Shown one piece after another: positions 35,035-42,912 of a DNA stretch of 64,000 bases (position 1 is the first letter of the stretch; each line of letters opens with the position of its first letter). Location of the stretch: assembly GCF_000424305.1 (NCBI RefSeq), contig NZ_AUJQ01000003.1, positions 62,001 through 126,000 on the forward strand. Reading direction: 5' to 3'. Below the pieces are notes generated by a model. The model saw only the letters and a program-made list of their open reading frames with translations, made no database searches and was not told the DNA's origin. Both the position numbers and the translations under genes were made by a program. This DNA is from Pseudobutyrivibrio ruminis AD2017. Lineage in GTDB: Bacteria; Bacillota; Clostridia; Lachnospirales; Lachnospiraceae.

Positions 35035-36123
35035 ATGAGCGAGGATATTAAATTTTCCGTGATAATGCCTACTTATGGGGTGGGCGACTATATTACCGAC
35101 GCGCTAGGATGCATCTCTATGCAGACCTACGACAACTTCGAAGTCATCATCGTAGATGACTGTTCACCAGATAATTCTGGCGAATTAGCGAAGGCTTTCA
35201 CACAAAGAGACGACAGATTTTACTATGTAAAACACGACGTCAATAAGGGCGTTTCAGAGGCTCGCAACACAGGTATAGAACATGCCACAGGTGACTACAT
35301 TCTGTTTTTGGATCCTGATGATTTGTACGAGAGAAATCTTCTTAGAGTGTGTGCAGCAGCGTTGGAACGTAATCCGGTGGATATGCTGGTGTATAGCTTC
35401 ACAGAGGATTATCGTAATTACGAATCAGGAAAGATTGAATATAGAAAATGCATCAGCCTAGAGCAGATGGACTATGATGATGATATGGTAAGCACTAAGG
35501 ATCCTGCTACTATCCATAAGATGGCTATGCAGATGGAAGCTATCACCATGCTTGGCTATCCATGGAATAAATGCTATAAGACTAGCATTATTAAGGAGCA
35601 CAGTCTTAAGTTTCAACAGATAAAGCATGTGGAGGATATCCTGTTTAACTGTGATTTCCTGGATTACACCACATCTCTTACAGTGCTAAATGACGTTCTG
35701 TATCATTATAGAAATCAGGGACAGGCTCGCCTTACAGGTGGAGCTATTGATGATTATTTTAAGCTTCAGAAAATCCGTGTTCAGCGAATCTATGACCAGC
35801 AGCAACAGTGGAAGACATGTGACTTTGAAGCTCTTGGAACTCTTTCTAAGATATATTTCAGGAGCTTTCAATCAGCTATGGTTCGCCAAATCGAGAGCGG
35901 CATTAAGTGCGATGATATTTTAAAATGGTGCAACGCTGAGTCTGAAACAGAGCTTTATCAAGAGATGAAGAAATATCTCCCTGACGATTCTAAAACACTT
36001 AAATTCCTATATAAGCCTCTGGCTCAGGGAATGTTTGGCACTGCCCTTAAGCGTGCTCGCATAATGGAGTATACCAAGCATCACTTCCCAGGAATATTTA
36101 ATAGGGCGAAGCAACTACGCTAG
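35035..36123 (+). CDS. Family 2 glycosyltransferase
   Basis: The 362-residue protein has a standard GT2 domain: SVIMPTYGVGDYITDAL, VDDCSPDNS, and FLDPDDLYE as the acidic motif, with a C-terminal helical part of about 150 residues. It probably transfers one sugar in surface glycan synthesis. I chose ATG 35035 because the frame upstream runs through the terminator. No purine-rich ribosome site precedes this ATG, which suggests leaderless translation. It stands alone between two promoters. Confidence 0.85.
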   Translation: MSEDIKFSVIMPTYGVGDYITDALGCISMQTYDNFEVIIVDDCSPDNSGELAKAFTQRDDRFYYVKHDVNKGVSEARNTGIEHATGDYILFLDPDDLYERNLLRVCAAALERNPVDMLVYSFTEDYRNYESGKIEYRKCISLEQMDYDDDMVSTKDPATIHKMAMQMEAITMLGYPWNKCYKTSIIKEHSLKFQQIKHVEDILFNCDFLDYTTSLTVLNDVLYHYRNQGQARLTGGAIDDYFKLQKIRVQRIYDQQQQWKTCDFEALGTLSKIYFRSFQSAMVRQIESGIKCDDILKWCNAESETELYQEMKKYLPDDSKTLKFLYKPLAQGMFGTALKRARIMEYTKHHFPGIFNRAKQLR

Positions 36124-36130
36124 TGCAGAT

Positions 36131-36159
36131 TTGATTTTATAGATACAGTAGGTTATAAT
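36131..36159 (+). promoter_or_regulatory. Promoter for the small membrane protein and GT operon
   Basis: TTGATT (36131-36136), exactly 17 bases, consensus TATAAT (36154-36159). Confidence 0.75.
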
Positions 36160-36188
36160 TTAATTAGTTGTGAGAAGGAGGGTTTACT

Positions 36189-36326
36189 ATGACTGAAGGC
36201 GGTTTTTTAATTTTCTTTTTTGCATTAATTTTATTAGTTGTCATCGTAGCAGTTATCGCAGTTGTATCGGCTGTTTCAGGAGCAGCGGCAGCAATTGCCG
36301 ATGAAGAAGATGGCGAAGAGGATTAA
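36189..36326 (+). CDS. Small single-span membrane protein, unknown
   Basis: This 45-residue protein has one long hydrophobic segment (about 5-33, Ile/Leu/Val then Ala) and an acidic tail of Asp and Glu residues. It has a strong AAGGAGGG seven bases before the ATG and a near-consensus promoter, so it is very likely expressed. I recognise no family. It is followed six bases later by the DUF4422 gene and may share its transcript. Possible roles (membrane-protein regulator, toxin-like peptide) are speculation. Confidence 0.65.
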   Translation: MTEGGFLIFFFALILLVVIVAVIAVVSAVSGAAAAIADEEDGEED

Positions 36327-36332
36327 CTAGTT

Positions 36333-37157
36333 TTGGATATAAAAATCTTTATAGCGGCTCACAAACCTTGCTTGCTACCAGAGCAGGATTGCTATGTGCC
36401 AATTCATGTGGGAGCAAAGGGTAAAGACAGTATTTCATATAAAGAATGTGGTATTGACAGAGAAGGAAATCTTGTAAGAGATGATGAAGGTATTAACATC
36501 TCTGAAAAGAACCCATATTATTGTGAGCTTACAGCTACTTATTACATCTGGAAAAATATAAAGGCGGATGTAGTTGGCTTGTGCCACTACAGACGCTATT
36601 TTTCTTCTAAGAAGAATATAGGCGACGATAATCAGCCATTCAAAAACATCCTTTCAGCTGAAGAAATCAGCGACTTAATGAAGGATAACGATATAGTGGT
36701 TCCAAAGACTAATAAATACTTTATTGAGACTTTGTATAGCCATTATTCTCATACATTGGATGGAAGCCATCTGGATATTACCAGAGAGGTTATGGCGAAG
36801 CTGTACCCACAGGATTTGAAATATTTGGATACCATTTATTCTAAGACAAACGGAAGCATGTATAACATGTGTATTATGAAAAAGGACATGTTTGATGCTT
36901 ACTGTGAGTGGTTGTTCAACTTACTTGCTGGAGTTGAAGAACGAATAGACGTATCTAATCTTTCAGCTTTCCAAGCCAGATTATTTGGTCGTGTGTCCGA
37001 AATTCTTATGAATGTCTGGATACTAAAGGCTGCCGATGAGGGACATGGTGTTGTGGAAGTATCAGCTTCATACACTGAAAAAATCAATTGGGTTAAGAAG
37101 GGCGTTTGGTTCCTTCAGGCTAAATTCTTCGGAAAGAAGTATACGAAGAGCGCGTAA
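36333..37157 (+). CDS. DUF4422 glycosyltransferase
   Basis: The 274-residue protein matches DUF4422, a GT-A-like family found in capsule loci (IFIAAHKPCLLP near the start, then NPYYCELTATYYIWKN and GLCHYRRYF). It would transfer a sugar, often galactofuranose-like or hexose, but the donor is not defined. The start is TTG at 36333 since no ATG or GTG lies further upstream in frame and the family begins right at this strand; AGAGG lies about eleven bases before. A terminator follows. Confidence 0.83.
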   Translation: MDIKIFIAAHKPCLLPEQDCYVPIHVGAKGKDSISYKECGIDREGNLVRDDEGINISEKNPYYCELTATYYIWKNIKADVVGLCHYRRYFSSKKNIGDDNQPFKNILSAEEISDLMKDNDIVVPKTNKYFIETLYSHYSHTLDGSHLDITREVMAKLYPQDLKYLDTIYSKTNGSMYNMCIMKKDMFDAYCEWLFNLLAGVEERIDVSNLSAFQARLFGRVSEILMNVWILKAADEGHGVVEVSASYTEKINWVKKGVWFLQAKFFGKKYTKSA

Positions 37158-37165
37158 AAATACAC

Positions 37166-37207
37166 AAAGCTATGGTTCAAAAAATTCGAACTATAGCTTT
37201 TTTTTTT
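37166..37207 (+). terminator. Rho-independent terminator after the DUF4422 gene
   Basis: AAAGCTATGGTTC pairs with GAACTATAGCTTT with one wobble, then nine or ten T residues. Confidence 0.95.
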
Positions 37208-37274
37208 AAGATAATAATGATAGAATACAGTGTCGTAAAATAGAGTAATAAAGGAACAGATATTATATATAAAT

Positions 37275-38090
37275 ATGAAAAAGAGAAGTAAGTTAAAAAT
37301 ATTAGGATTTGTATTGTTGATATTGCTTGTTGTGGCACTTTTGGGATTTCTTAGTCCACTTAGAACGAAGAAGTACAACTTGCAGTTTAGTGACCTTCCT
37401 GAAGAGATGGATGGATACAGGATTGTCCAAATCACAGATTTTCACTGTAAAGAATTCGGAGATCATGAAGAAGACTTAGTAAAGCTTGTAGCTAAAGCCA
37501 AGCCAGATGTCATCTATTTAACAGGTGATATCGTAGATGAAAAGCACACAACAGAGAATGCTGAGGATCTTTTAGCAGGTATTACTAAGCTTGCACCAGT
37601 TTATTACGTAACAGGTAATCATGAGTACTATCAGGGCGCACCATATTATGAATTTAGGGATCTTTGCGATGAGTATGGCGTAGTGATGCTTGAAAATGAA
37701 TCTACAGAGGTTGATTTTAACGGAACAAGCTATATGCTTACAGGACTTGATTTTATGGATTCTACAGTACATATGAAAGATGTTGTTGGCTATGCCAATG
37801 CAGATTATTTCAACATTCTTTTATATCATGATTCGTCAAAATTTGATTTTCTTTCAGAATATGGATATGATTTGGAATTCGCAGGACATGGTCATGGTGG
37901 TTTGATTCGTTTGCCATTAGTTGGCGGGCTATTGGGACCAGACTATCGTTTATTCCCTAAGTATGACTACGGAGTTTTCCATGAGAAGAATGCAACAATG
38001 ATAGCCAGCTCAGGCTTGGGCGACGCCAGAGTACCTAGATGGAATAATCCTAGAGAGATAGTGCTGGTTACATTGCATTGTGAAAAATAG
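37275..38090 (+). CDS. Membrane-anchored metallophosphoesterase (YaeI-like)
   Basis: The 271-residue protein has one N-terminal membrane span (about 8-28) and a calcineurin-like phosphoesterase domain: ITDFHCK, LTGDIVDE, TGNHEYYQG and the late GHGHGG. These residues bind two metal ions. Related proteins (YaeI, YkuE) hydrolyse UDP-diacylglucosamine or other lipid-linked phosphates at the membrane; the substrate here is unknown. It is a single-gene unit between two terminators. A TGATAGAAT extended -10 is visible at 37218-37226. Confidence 0.88.
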   Translation: MKKRSKLKILGFVLLILLVVALLGFLSPLRTKKYNLQFSDLPEEMDGYRIVQITDFHCKEFGDHEEDLVKLVAKAKPDVIYLTGDIVDEKHTTENAEDLLAGITKLAPVYYVTGNHEYYQGAPYYEFRDLCDEYGVVMLENESTEVDFNGTSYMLTGLDFMDSTVHMKDVVGYANADYFNILLYHDSSKFDFLSEYGYDLEFAGHGHGGLIRLPLVGGLLGPDYRLFPKYDYGVFHEKNATMIASSGLGDARVPRWNNPREIVLVTLHCEK

Positions 38091-38144
38091 AAACAGCCAG
38101 AGCGCATATCACATTAGAATGATATGTGCCCTGGCTGTTTTTTT
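38091..38144 (+). terminator. Rho-independent terminator
   Basis: AAACAGCCAG and CTGGCTGTTT close a long stem that continues with CATATC/GATATG, followed by TTTTTTT. Confidence 0.94.
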
Positions 38145-38147
38145 ACA

Positions 38148-38176
38148 TTGCAATTTTATCGCAGTTGCGATAAAAT
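38148..38176 (+). promoter_or_regulatory. Promoter of the HipB/HipA-like module
   Basis: TTGCAA (38148-38153), 17 bases, TAAAAT (38171-38176). The predicted start is at or beside the ATG at 38183. Confidence 0.7.
38153..38176. promoter_or_regulatory. Perfect palindrome, autoregulatory operator candidate
   Basis: Two perfectly complementary eleven-base arms (38153-38163 and 38166-38176, TTATCGCA/TGCGATAA core) are separated by two bases. The site fills the whole spacer and the -10 box, so a bound dimer would block RNA polymerase. The adjacent HTH protein is the natural ligand. Confidence 0.75.
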
Positions 38177-38182
38177 CTAGAC

Positions 38183-38755
38183 ATGAATACTGATATATTT
38201 TTAAGTGAAAAACTAAATAGTTGCCATTTGAATCTGCACACATTAAGCGAACGGTCGGGAGTAGCTTATTCCACTGTATATAATTTATTTACTGGTAAGA
38301 AAAGCGTAGCAGCTGCAAAGACAGATAGTTTATATAGGATAGCGCGAGTACTTGGAATAAGTATGGATGAAGTGTATAGAGAATTGTTATTTACTGATAC
38401 AGAGCAGGTTATTCCCAACTTCTTACTTATGTGGGAGGACGAGGTCGTTGCATCGGTTCAGGTAGGTGAAACGGTTGTGTCAATCCAGCGGTTTGATTTA
38501 AACCCTATAAAGCAGATATTTTACAAGGATGAGATTTCCAGATTCGAATTTGGAGAAATTTTAAAGCTGCGTTGTTGGGATGAACATAGAGCTGATATAA
38601 AAGATCTTTTAAAGCGTATAGGGCTTGATGAGTTTAATCCATATAAAATATGCCGAATAACACATGGCAAAATGGTGCAAGACAAGACCTGGTTTAAATT
38701 TGATGGTGAGACCATTTGCTATGCAGATTTAATAAGGAGAAAAAATGCTTCCTAA
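38183..38755 (+). CDS. XRE-family regulator with extra C-terminal domain (HipB-like)
   Basis: The 190-residue protein begins with an XRE helix-turn-helix (residues 5-65; LHTLSERSGVAYSTVYNLFTG). The next 120 residues are not part of ordinary HipB: a beta-rich part (LLMWEDEVVASVQVGE) and a segment ending in ITHGKMVQDKTWFKFDGE. The partner kinase lacks the N-terminal part of full-length HipA, so this extra domain may take its place. The ATG at 38183 is the first possible transcribed base and has no ribosome site. It overlaps the next gene by eleven bases. Role as antitoxin and repressor is inferred. Confidence 0.78.
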   Translation: MNTDIFLSEKLNSCHLNLHTLSERSGVAYSTVYNLFTGKKSVAAAKTDSLYRIARVLGISMDEVYRELLFTDTEQVIPNFLLMWEDEVVASVQVGETVVSIQRFDLNPIKQIFYKDEISRFEFGEILKLRCWDEHRADIKDLLKRIGLDEFNPYKICRITHGKMVQDKTWFKFDGETICYADLIRRKNAS

Positions 38756-39506
38756 AATAGAAATTGGTCCAGAATATTTAGTGCAGGAATCCGGAACTAG
38801 TGATGGAACTCAAATAAAATATTGTAAAGATGATAAATGGTATAAAGTTGATAGGTATGGTGGGGAAGGACAGGTGGAAGAGCTAGTTTCTGAGATATTG
38901 GCACTTTCAAATCTTTCTAGTGATAATTATGTAAAGTATAGCCAAGTTATTATAAACGAAGAGAATGGTTGCGTGAGTGATAATTTCCTTCAGGCAGGTG
39001 AAAGTTTTATTACCTTCTATAGATTATACTCTAATATCCAAGGTGGAGATTTGGCTGTGGTGACATCCAAAATGGATTATGATGAAGCCATTGAATACGT
39101 CCTCGAATTTATGGATAGGAATGTGAAAGTGGATTTGAGAGAGTATTTAGCTAATATATTTGCGTTGGATGCACTAATTCTTAATGAAGATAGACATTTT
39201 AACAACTTTGGTTTGATCTATGATGGAAACATATTTAGGCCTGCGCCTATATTTGATAATGGCAAGAGCCTTTTTGTAGGGAATAAGAGATATAATCCTA
39301 AGCTGTCTATGTCGGAAAATAAGAAAAAGGCCTTTGCAAAGGCATTTAGTGGAAGCTTTGTATTGAACAATAGCTACTTGAAAAAATATCGTTCATTTGA
39401 TTTCGATTATGATAAAATTATACTTTTTTTACAGGATAAGATTACTGGTGAGGATACGGTTTATGATAGGCTGTATTCTTTGGTAAGTTGCTTGAGGCAG
39501 AGTTGA
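38745..39506 (+). CDS. HipA-like Ser/Thr kinase, short form
   Basis: The 253-residue protein keeps the HipA kinase core: an N-lobe with KWYKVDRYGGEG, the catalytic loop LNEDRHFNNFGL (around residues 145-156), and the metal-binding FDNGKSLF (near 170). It is far shorter than HipA of E. coli (about 440 residues) and lacks the N-terminal subdomain, as in HipT or CtkA-type kinases. HipA kinases phosphorylate tRNA synthetases or other targets and slow growth. It starts inside the end of the regulator gene, implying coupled translation. Toxicity has not been shown. Confidence 0.8.
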   Translation: MLPKIEIGPEYLVQESGTSDGTQIKYCKDDKWYKVDRYGGEGQVEELVSEILALSNLSSDNYVKYSQVIINEENGCVSDNFLQAGESFITFYRLYSNIQGGDLAVVTSKMDYDEAIEYVLEFMDRNVKVDLREYLANIFALDALILNEDRHFNNFGLIYDGNIFRPAPIFDNGKSLFVGNKRYNPKLSMSENKKKAFAKAFSGSFVLNNSYLKKYRSFDFDYDKIILFLQDKITGEDTVYDRLYSLVSCLRQS

Positions 39507-39561
39507 ACGAGAAAAATTATTAAGATACATTTCTGAACACAGGAGGAAGGTTGAAGATTAT

Positions 39562-39753
39562 ATGTTTGCATTATTAAGTGATGAAGAATTGAAAGAGGCG
39601 TATGGGGATTATAGGGAGAGTATTGGAAGAGAAGAGGAAAAAATTGAAGATATACAAAAAATCATGAACAATCTTAATCTTACAGCTGAGCAGGCAATGA
39701 CAGCATTGAGGATAGCCAAAGAAGATTTTGAAAAGGACCTTTCTAGATTGTAA
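39562..39753 (+). CDS. Small helical protein, third gene after the HipA-like kinase
   Basis: The 63-residue protein is acidic and helical. The first half has many Glu residues; the end, NLNLTAEQAMTALRIAKEDF, resembles a short tail I recall in several small clostridial proteins of unknown function. A GGAAGG site lies eleven bases before the ATG. It is followed by a perfect terminator and so ends the module. A second, truncated copy of its 3' end with its hairpin lies at 42624-42757. Confidence 0.6.
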   Translation: MFALLSDEELKEAYGDYRESIGREEEKIEDIQKIMNNLNLTAEQAMTALRIAKEDFEKDLSRL

Positions 39754-39767
39754 ATATTGAACGAAGT

Positions 39768-39803
39768 ACCAGGGCACACCGCAAGGTGTGCCCTGGTTGT
39801 TTT
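39768..39803 (+). terminator. Rho-independent terminator of the HipB/HipA-like module
   Basis: ACCAGGGCACACC and GGTGTGCCCTGGT form a perfect 13-pair stem with a GCAA tetraloop, followed by TGTTTTA. Confidence 0.9.
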
Positions 39804-39828
39804 ATGAAAAAGAATACTGAAATTGTGC

Positions 39829-39857
39829 TTGCCTGAAAATTTGCATAATAGTATAAT
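39829..39857 (+). promoter_or_regulatory. Promoter of the O-acylation pair
   Basis: TTGCCT (39829-39834), 17 bases, consensus TATAAT (39852-39857). Confidence 0.7.
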
Positions 39858-39897
39858 ACTTGTTACTTTGTATGAATTAATGCTAGGGAGAAAGTTT

Positions 39898-40929
39898 ATG
39901 TCTAAAAAGTATTTATTGAAACAAGTTATGCAATGGTTGGTGTGTATTATAGCGGGTTTTTTTATAGCGAACATAGTTTGCTTTGTTTACGAGCGACCTG
40001 TTGGATGGCATGATACACCTTGTGGAGCGACGGGGGCAGTTCGCGAACCAGGAGCTATATTAATTCATGGTACGGAAGGATATTCTGTAACTAAAATTGA
40101 TAGAAATGGTTATACTAATCCCGATAAAGAATTGGCTGATAACTATGTCCTGATGATGGGGGCATCTCATACACAGGGAAAAGAAATTTCAACGGATAAG
40201 AAATATTCTGTTTTAGTAGATAATTACTTGTCTACAGATGATAAATTGCATACTTACAATATATCTTGTGATGGTAATTTTTTGCCAGCGCAAATAAAGC
40301 ATTTTAAGGCAGCAATGCAAGCATTCCCGAATGCATCAATTGTAACAATAGAAATTCCAAGTACAGATTATTCGGTTGATGAGTTAGAAAATGCAGCTGA
40401 GCAACCTGAATATAATTGTGCAGATTCATCGGATTATTTTTCAAATCTTTCCTATATGGAAAAAATTAAAAATAATATAAAAGACTATGTTCCTCTGATT
40501 TCACTTATAAAAAATAAAATGGAAACTAGTAAGAAGAGCCAATTGGAGAATAAAACAAATACGGCTGTTGACTACGATGAATATGCAAGAGTAATCAATA
40601 AAGACTTAAGATTAATTCGTTCAGAATTTGATAAAAAGATTGTTTTTATTTATCATCCGGATGTGAAGCTTGAAGAAAACGGAAATCTTACGTTAGTTTA
40701 CAGTGATACTTGGGTAATGTTTAAAGATGCTTGTGTAGCTAACAATATAGATATTATAGATTCAGGAAATGATTTTTGTGACTATTTTGAAAAGAATCAT
40801 AAAGTTCCATATGGATTTTTTAATACGTCTTTGGGCAATGGTCATTTAAATGAAGTTGGCCATAAGATAATAGCTGATGAAGTGATAGAATATTTGGAGG
40901 ATAATAATAGTGAGCTTTTATTCAATTAG
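39898..40929 (+). CDS. Membrane-anchored SGNH-type protein paired with MBOAT
   Basis: The 343-residue protein has one N-terminal membrane span (about 10-32) and an extracytoplasmic SGNH-like domain with a block I motif GASHTQGKE and the late NGHLNEVGHKIIADEV, which supplies the catalytic histidine. Proteins of this type (AlgJ/AlgX/DltD-like) pass acyl groups from an MBOAT partner to a polysaccharide. I chose ATG 39898 with AGGGAG upstream. Its last 20 bases overlap the MBOAT gene. The coding sequence is visibly AT-rich compared with the loci upstream. Confidence 0.8.
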   Translation: MSKKYLLKQVMQWLVCIIAGFFIANIVCFVYERPVGWHDTPCGATGAVREPGAILIHGTEGYSVTKIDRNGYTNPDKELADNYVLMMGASHTQGKEISTDKKYSVLVDNYLSTDDKLHTYNISCDGNFLPAQIKHFKAAMQAFPNASIVTIEIPSTDYSVDELENAAEQPEYNCADSSDYFSNLSYMEKIKNNIKDYVPLISLIKNKMETSKKSQLENKTNTAVDYDEYARVINKDLRLIRSEFDKKIVFIYHPDVKLEENGNLTLVYSDTWVMFKDACVANNIDIIDSGNDFCDYFEKNHKVPYGFFNTSLGNGHLNEVGHKIIADEVIEYLEDNNSELLFN

Positions 40930-42295
40930 TTTTATTGTATTCTTTGTATTTTTTTCTTTGCTGATGAATTATGCTCCAACAGCTAAAAGTCAAAGAAGGA
41001 TTTTATTATTGGCCAATGCTGTCTTCTATGGTTTTTGGGATTATAGATTTTTATTATTATTAATTTTAGTGATTGTAATTGGTTATATTGGGGCCATTCA
41101 ATATAAAAAAAATCATAATAAGATTTGGATAGATGGTGCGGTAATTATATATATTTTGATTCTTGGTGTTTTTAAGTATTTTGATTTTTTTAGCGAATCG
41201 TTTTCAAGAATCTTTAGTATAAAAGATAATGTGACACTAAATTTGATTTTACCACTAGGTATTTCTTTTTATTTATTTCAAGCAATGAGTTATTTGTTTG
41301 ATGTCAAATATGAAAAGATTGAAATTGAAAAAGATTTTGTGAAGTTAGCTACATATATATCGTTTTTTCCACAGATTACAGCAGGACCTATTGTTAAATC
41401 GAAGGATTTTCTTCCTCAATTAGAAAGATTACATAGGATTAAGAAAGAAAATATATATTCAGGCATACAACTTATTGTATTAGGAATAACAAAAAAACTT
41501 GTATTTGCTGATAGAATAGGTGTTGCTGTAGATGAGGTTTATAAAGCACCCATTTCATATAATGGAATAAGTGTTTTAATGGCAATAGTAGGTTATTCGT
41601 TACAAATATATTGTGATTTTTCCGGATATTCTAATATTGCAATAGGAATCGCAAAAATATGGGATTTTGATTTAGGAGAAAATTTTAATGCGCCATATAT
41701 TGCAAAAAATCCTTCCGATTTTTGGAAAAGATGGCATATATCTTTATCTACCTGGTTTAGAGATTATGTATATATTCCTCTTGGCGGAAGTAGGAATGGA
41801 ATGTTTAGAACATACTTTAATTTGTTTATAACTATGGTTTTAAGCGGAATTTGGCATGGTGCTAATAGTACTTTTATAATATGGGGAATAGTTCACGGAA
41901 TGGCATCAGCATTAAACAGAGGATTTAATGATTGTTTAAGACGTACTAGCGCTAAATATACCATACCTAGTGGGCTATGTATAATGATGAATTATGTTTT
42001 TGTATCATTGGCATGGGTGGTTTTTAGGGCAGACAACTTTAAGCATGCTTGTACTATATATAAATGTTTGTTTAATACAAGTGGTTTATTATATATTAAT
42101 GTATATGTTGTTGCGTTCGTAATAATATATATATTTATCAGTGTGTTTGCAGTAATAATGAATAATGGGAATATTATTGCTATTAATTTGAATCTCGATT
42201 CGATGAAAAATAAGATATTGATTTCTATATGGATATGGCTTGTTGTTGAATTTATGTATTGCGGTAATTCGGCTTTTATATATGCCCAGTTTTAA
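40910..42295 (+). CDS. MBOAT family O-acyltransferase (AlgI/DltB-like)
   Basis: The 461-residue protein has about eleven membrane spans and the MBOAT motifs: FPQITAGPIVKSKDFLPQ, FWKRWHISLSTWFRDYVYIPLGGSR, and the catalytic histidine in LSGIWHGA. It would carry acyl (usually acetyl) groups across the membrane for transfer to a surface glycan by the SGNH partner. The start is GTG with TTGGAGG seven bases upstream, overlapping the previous gene. Very AT-rich codon use suggests recent transfer. Confidence 0.92.
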   Translation: MSFYSISFIVFFVFFSLLMNYAPTAKSQRRILLLANAVFYGFWDYRFLLLLILVIVIGYIGAIQYKKNHNKIWIDGAVIIYILILGVFKYFDFFSESFSRIFSIKDNVTLNLILPLGISFYLFQAMSYLFDVKYEKIEIEKDFVKLATYISFFPQITAGPIVKSKDFLPQLERLHRIKKENIYSGIQLIVLGITKKLVFADRIGVAVDEVYKAPISYNGISVLMAIVGYSLQIYCDFSGYSNIAIGIAKIWDFDLGENFNAPYIAKNPSDFWKRWHISLSTWFRDYVYIPLGGSRNGMFRTYFNLFITMVLSGIWHGANSTFIIWGIVHGMASALNRGFNDCLRRTSAKYTIPSGLCIMMNYVFVSLAWVVFRADNFKHACTIYKCLFNTSGLLYINVYVVAFVIIYIFISVFAVIMNNGNIIAINLNLDSMKNKILISIWIWLVVEFMYCGNSAFIYAQF

Positions 42296-42350
42296 TAGGA
42301 TAATCAAGGCTTTTGAGGGTTTGCCAAACTTGTTCAGGTTCAAACTTGAT

Positions 42351-42370
42351 GGTCTGGCGAAAGCCAGACC
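42351..42370 (+). terminator. Hairpin after the MBOAT gene
   Basis: GGTCTGGC and GCCAGACC form a perfect eight-pair stem with a GAAA tetraloop, followed by CTTTAATT. The weak T-run makes a terminator likely but not certain. Confidence 0.6.
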
Positions 42371-42386
42371 CTTTAATTGTACATTT

Positions 42387-42620
42387 CTAAAAATCATCAT
42401 CTTCAAAATAGGTCACAGGATTGTAATCAGAAATTCCATTTAATACAGGGGTTTTTCATGTAACGTATAGAAAGCGGTTTCTGAAGTGTTCAAAGTTTCT
42501 AAATCCTCTGCCAGAGCGACGAAGATCTTTCACTTTTCTATTCATTGATTAAATTGGACCGTTTGAAAGTCTGCTATTGTATAGGCCTCCAGTACCTTCT
42601 TTTTCAATCATAATAAATGA
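42387..42620 (-). pseudogene. ISL3-family transposase remnant, C-terminal end
   Basis: Read on the minus strand, one frame gives LSNGPI, stop, SMNRKVKDLRRSGRGFRNFEHF-like sequence, a second stop, then KTPVLNGISDYNPVTYFEDD and the natural stop at 42387-42389. The NGPxE-NRKxK-xxRxxxGxRNFxxFRNR pattern is the hallmark C-terminus of ISL3 transposases. Two in-frame stops and the missing N-terminal part show it is dead. It abuts the truncated copy of the small gene at 42624, so an IS-mediated rearrangement probably made this junction. Confidence 0.8.
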
Positions 42621-42623
42621 ATT

Positions 42624-42757
42624 AATAATCTTAATCTTACTGCTGAACAAGCAATGACAGCATTGGGGATTAAAGAGGAAGATTTTGAAAAGTATCTTTC
42701 AAGATTGTAAAGAGTGTATTTAGCCAGGGCACGCCGCAAGGTGTGGTCTGGCTATTT
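42624..42757 (+). pseudogene. Truncated second copy of the small gene at 39562 plus its hairpin
   Basis: Bases 42624-42710 align without gaps to 39667-39753 and still encode NNLNLTAEQAMTALGI through LSRL and a stop. A stop lies just upstream, so no start exists. The hairpin after it (42722-42751, GCAA loop) matches the one at 39768-39797 with several changes that weaken it. The copy marks a direct repeat flanking the O-acylation pair. Confidence 0.8.
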
Positions 42758-42829
42758 CGTTTTGTGTACGTTTTGTGAAATGTTACATATAAATAAGTAA
42801 AAAATGTAAGTATTTTTAACCATAAGCAA

Positions 42830-42858
42830 TTGTCAACAACTCCTGAATGATGTATACT
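42830..42858 (+). promoter_or_regulatory. Promoter of the main AT-rich glycan operon
   Basis: TTGTCA (42830-42835), exactly 17 bases, TATACT (42853-42858). It lies after the repeat remnant and 55 bases before the ATG at 42913. Confidence 0.78.
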
Positions 42859-42912
42859 TCTGCAAGATGGCCATTTATGGGCGTATCGGCAAAAAATATG
42901 AGGGAGTGTATT

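Noticed and set aside
42240-42443. Plus-strand reading frame across the end of the MBOAT gene and the ISL3 relic
   Set aside because: It crosses the GAAA hairpin and the antisense of the transposase relic and has no ribosome site.
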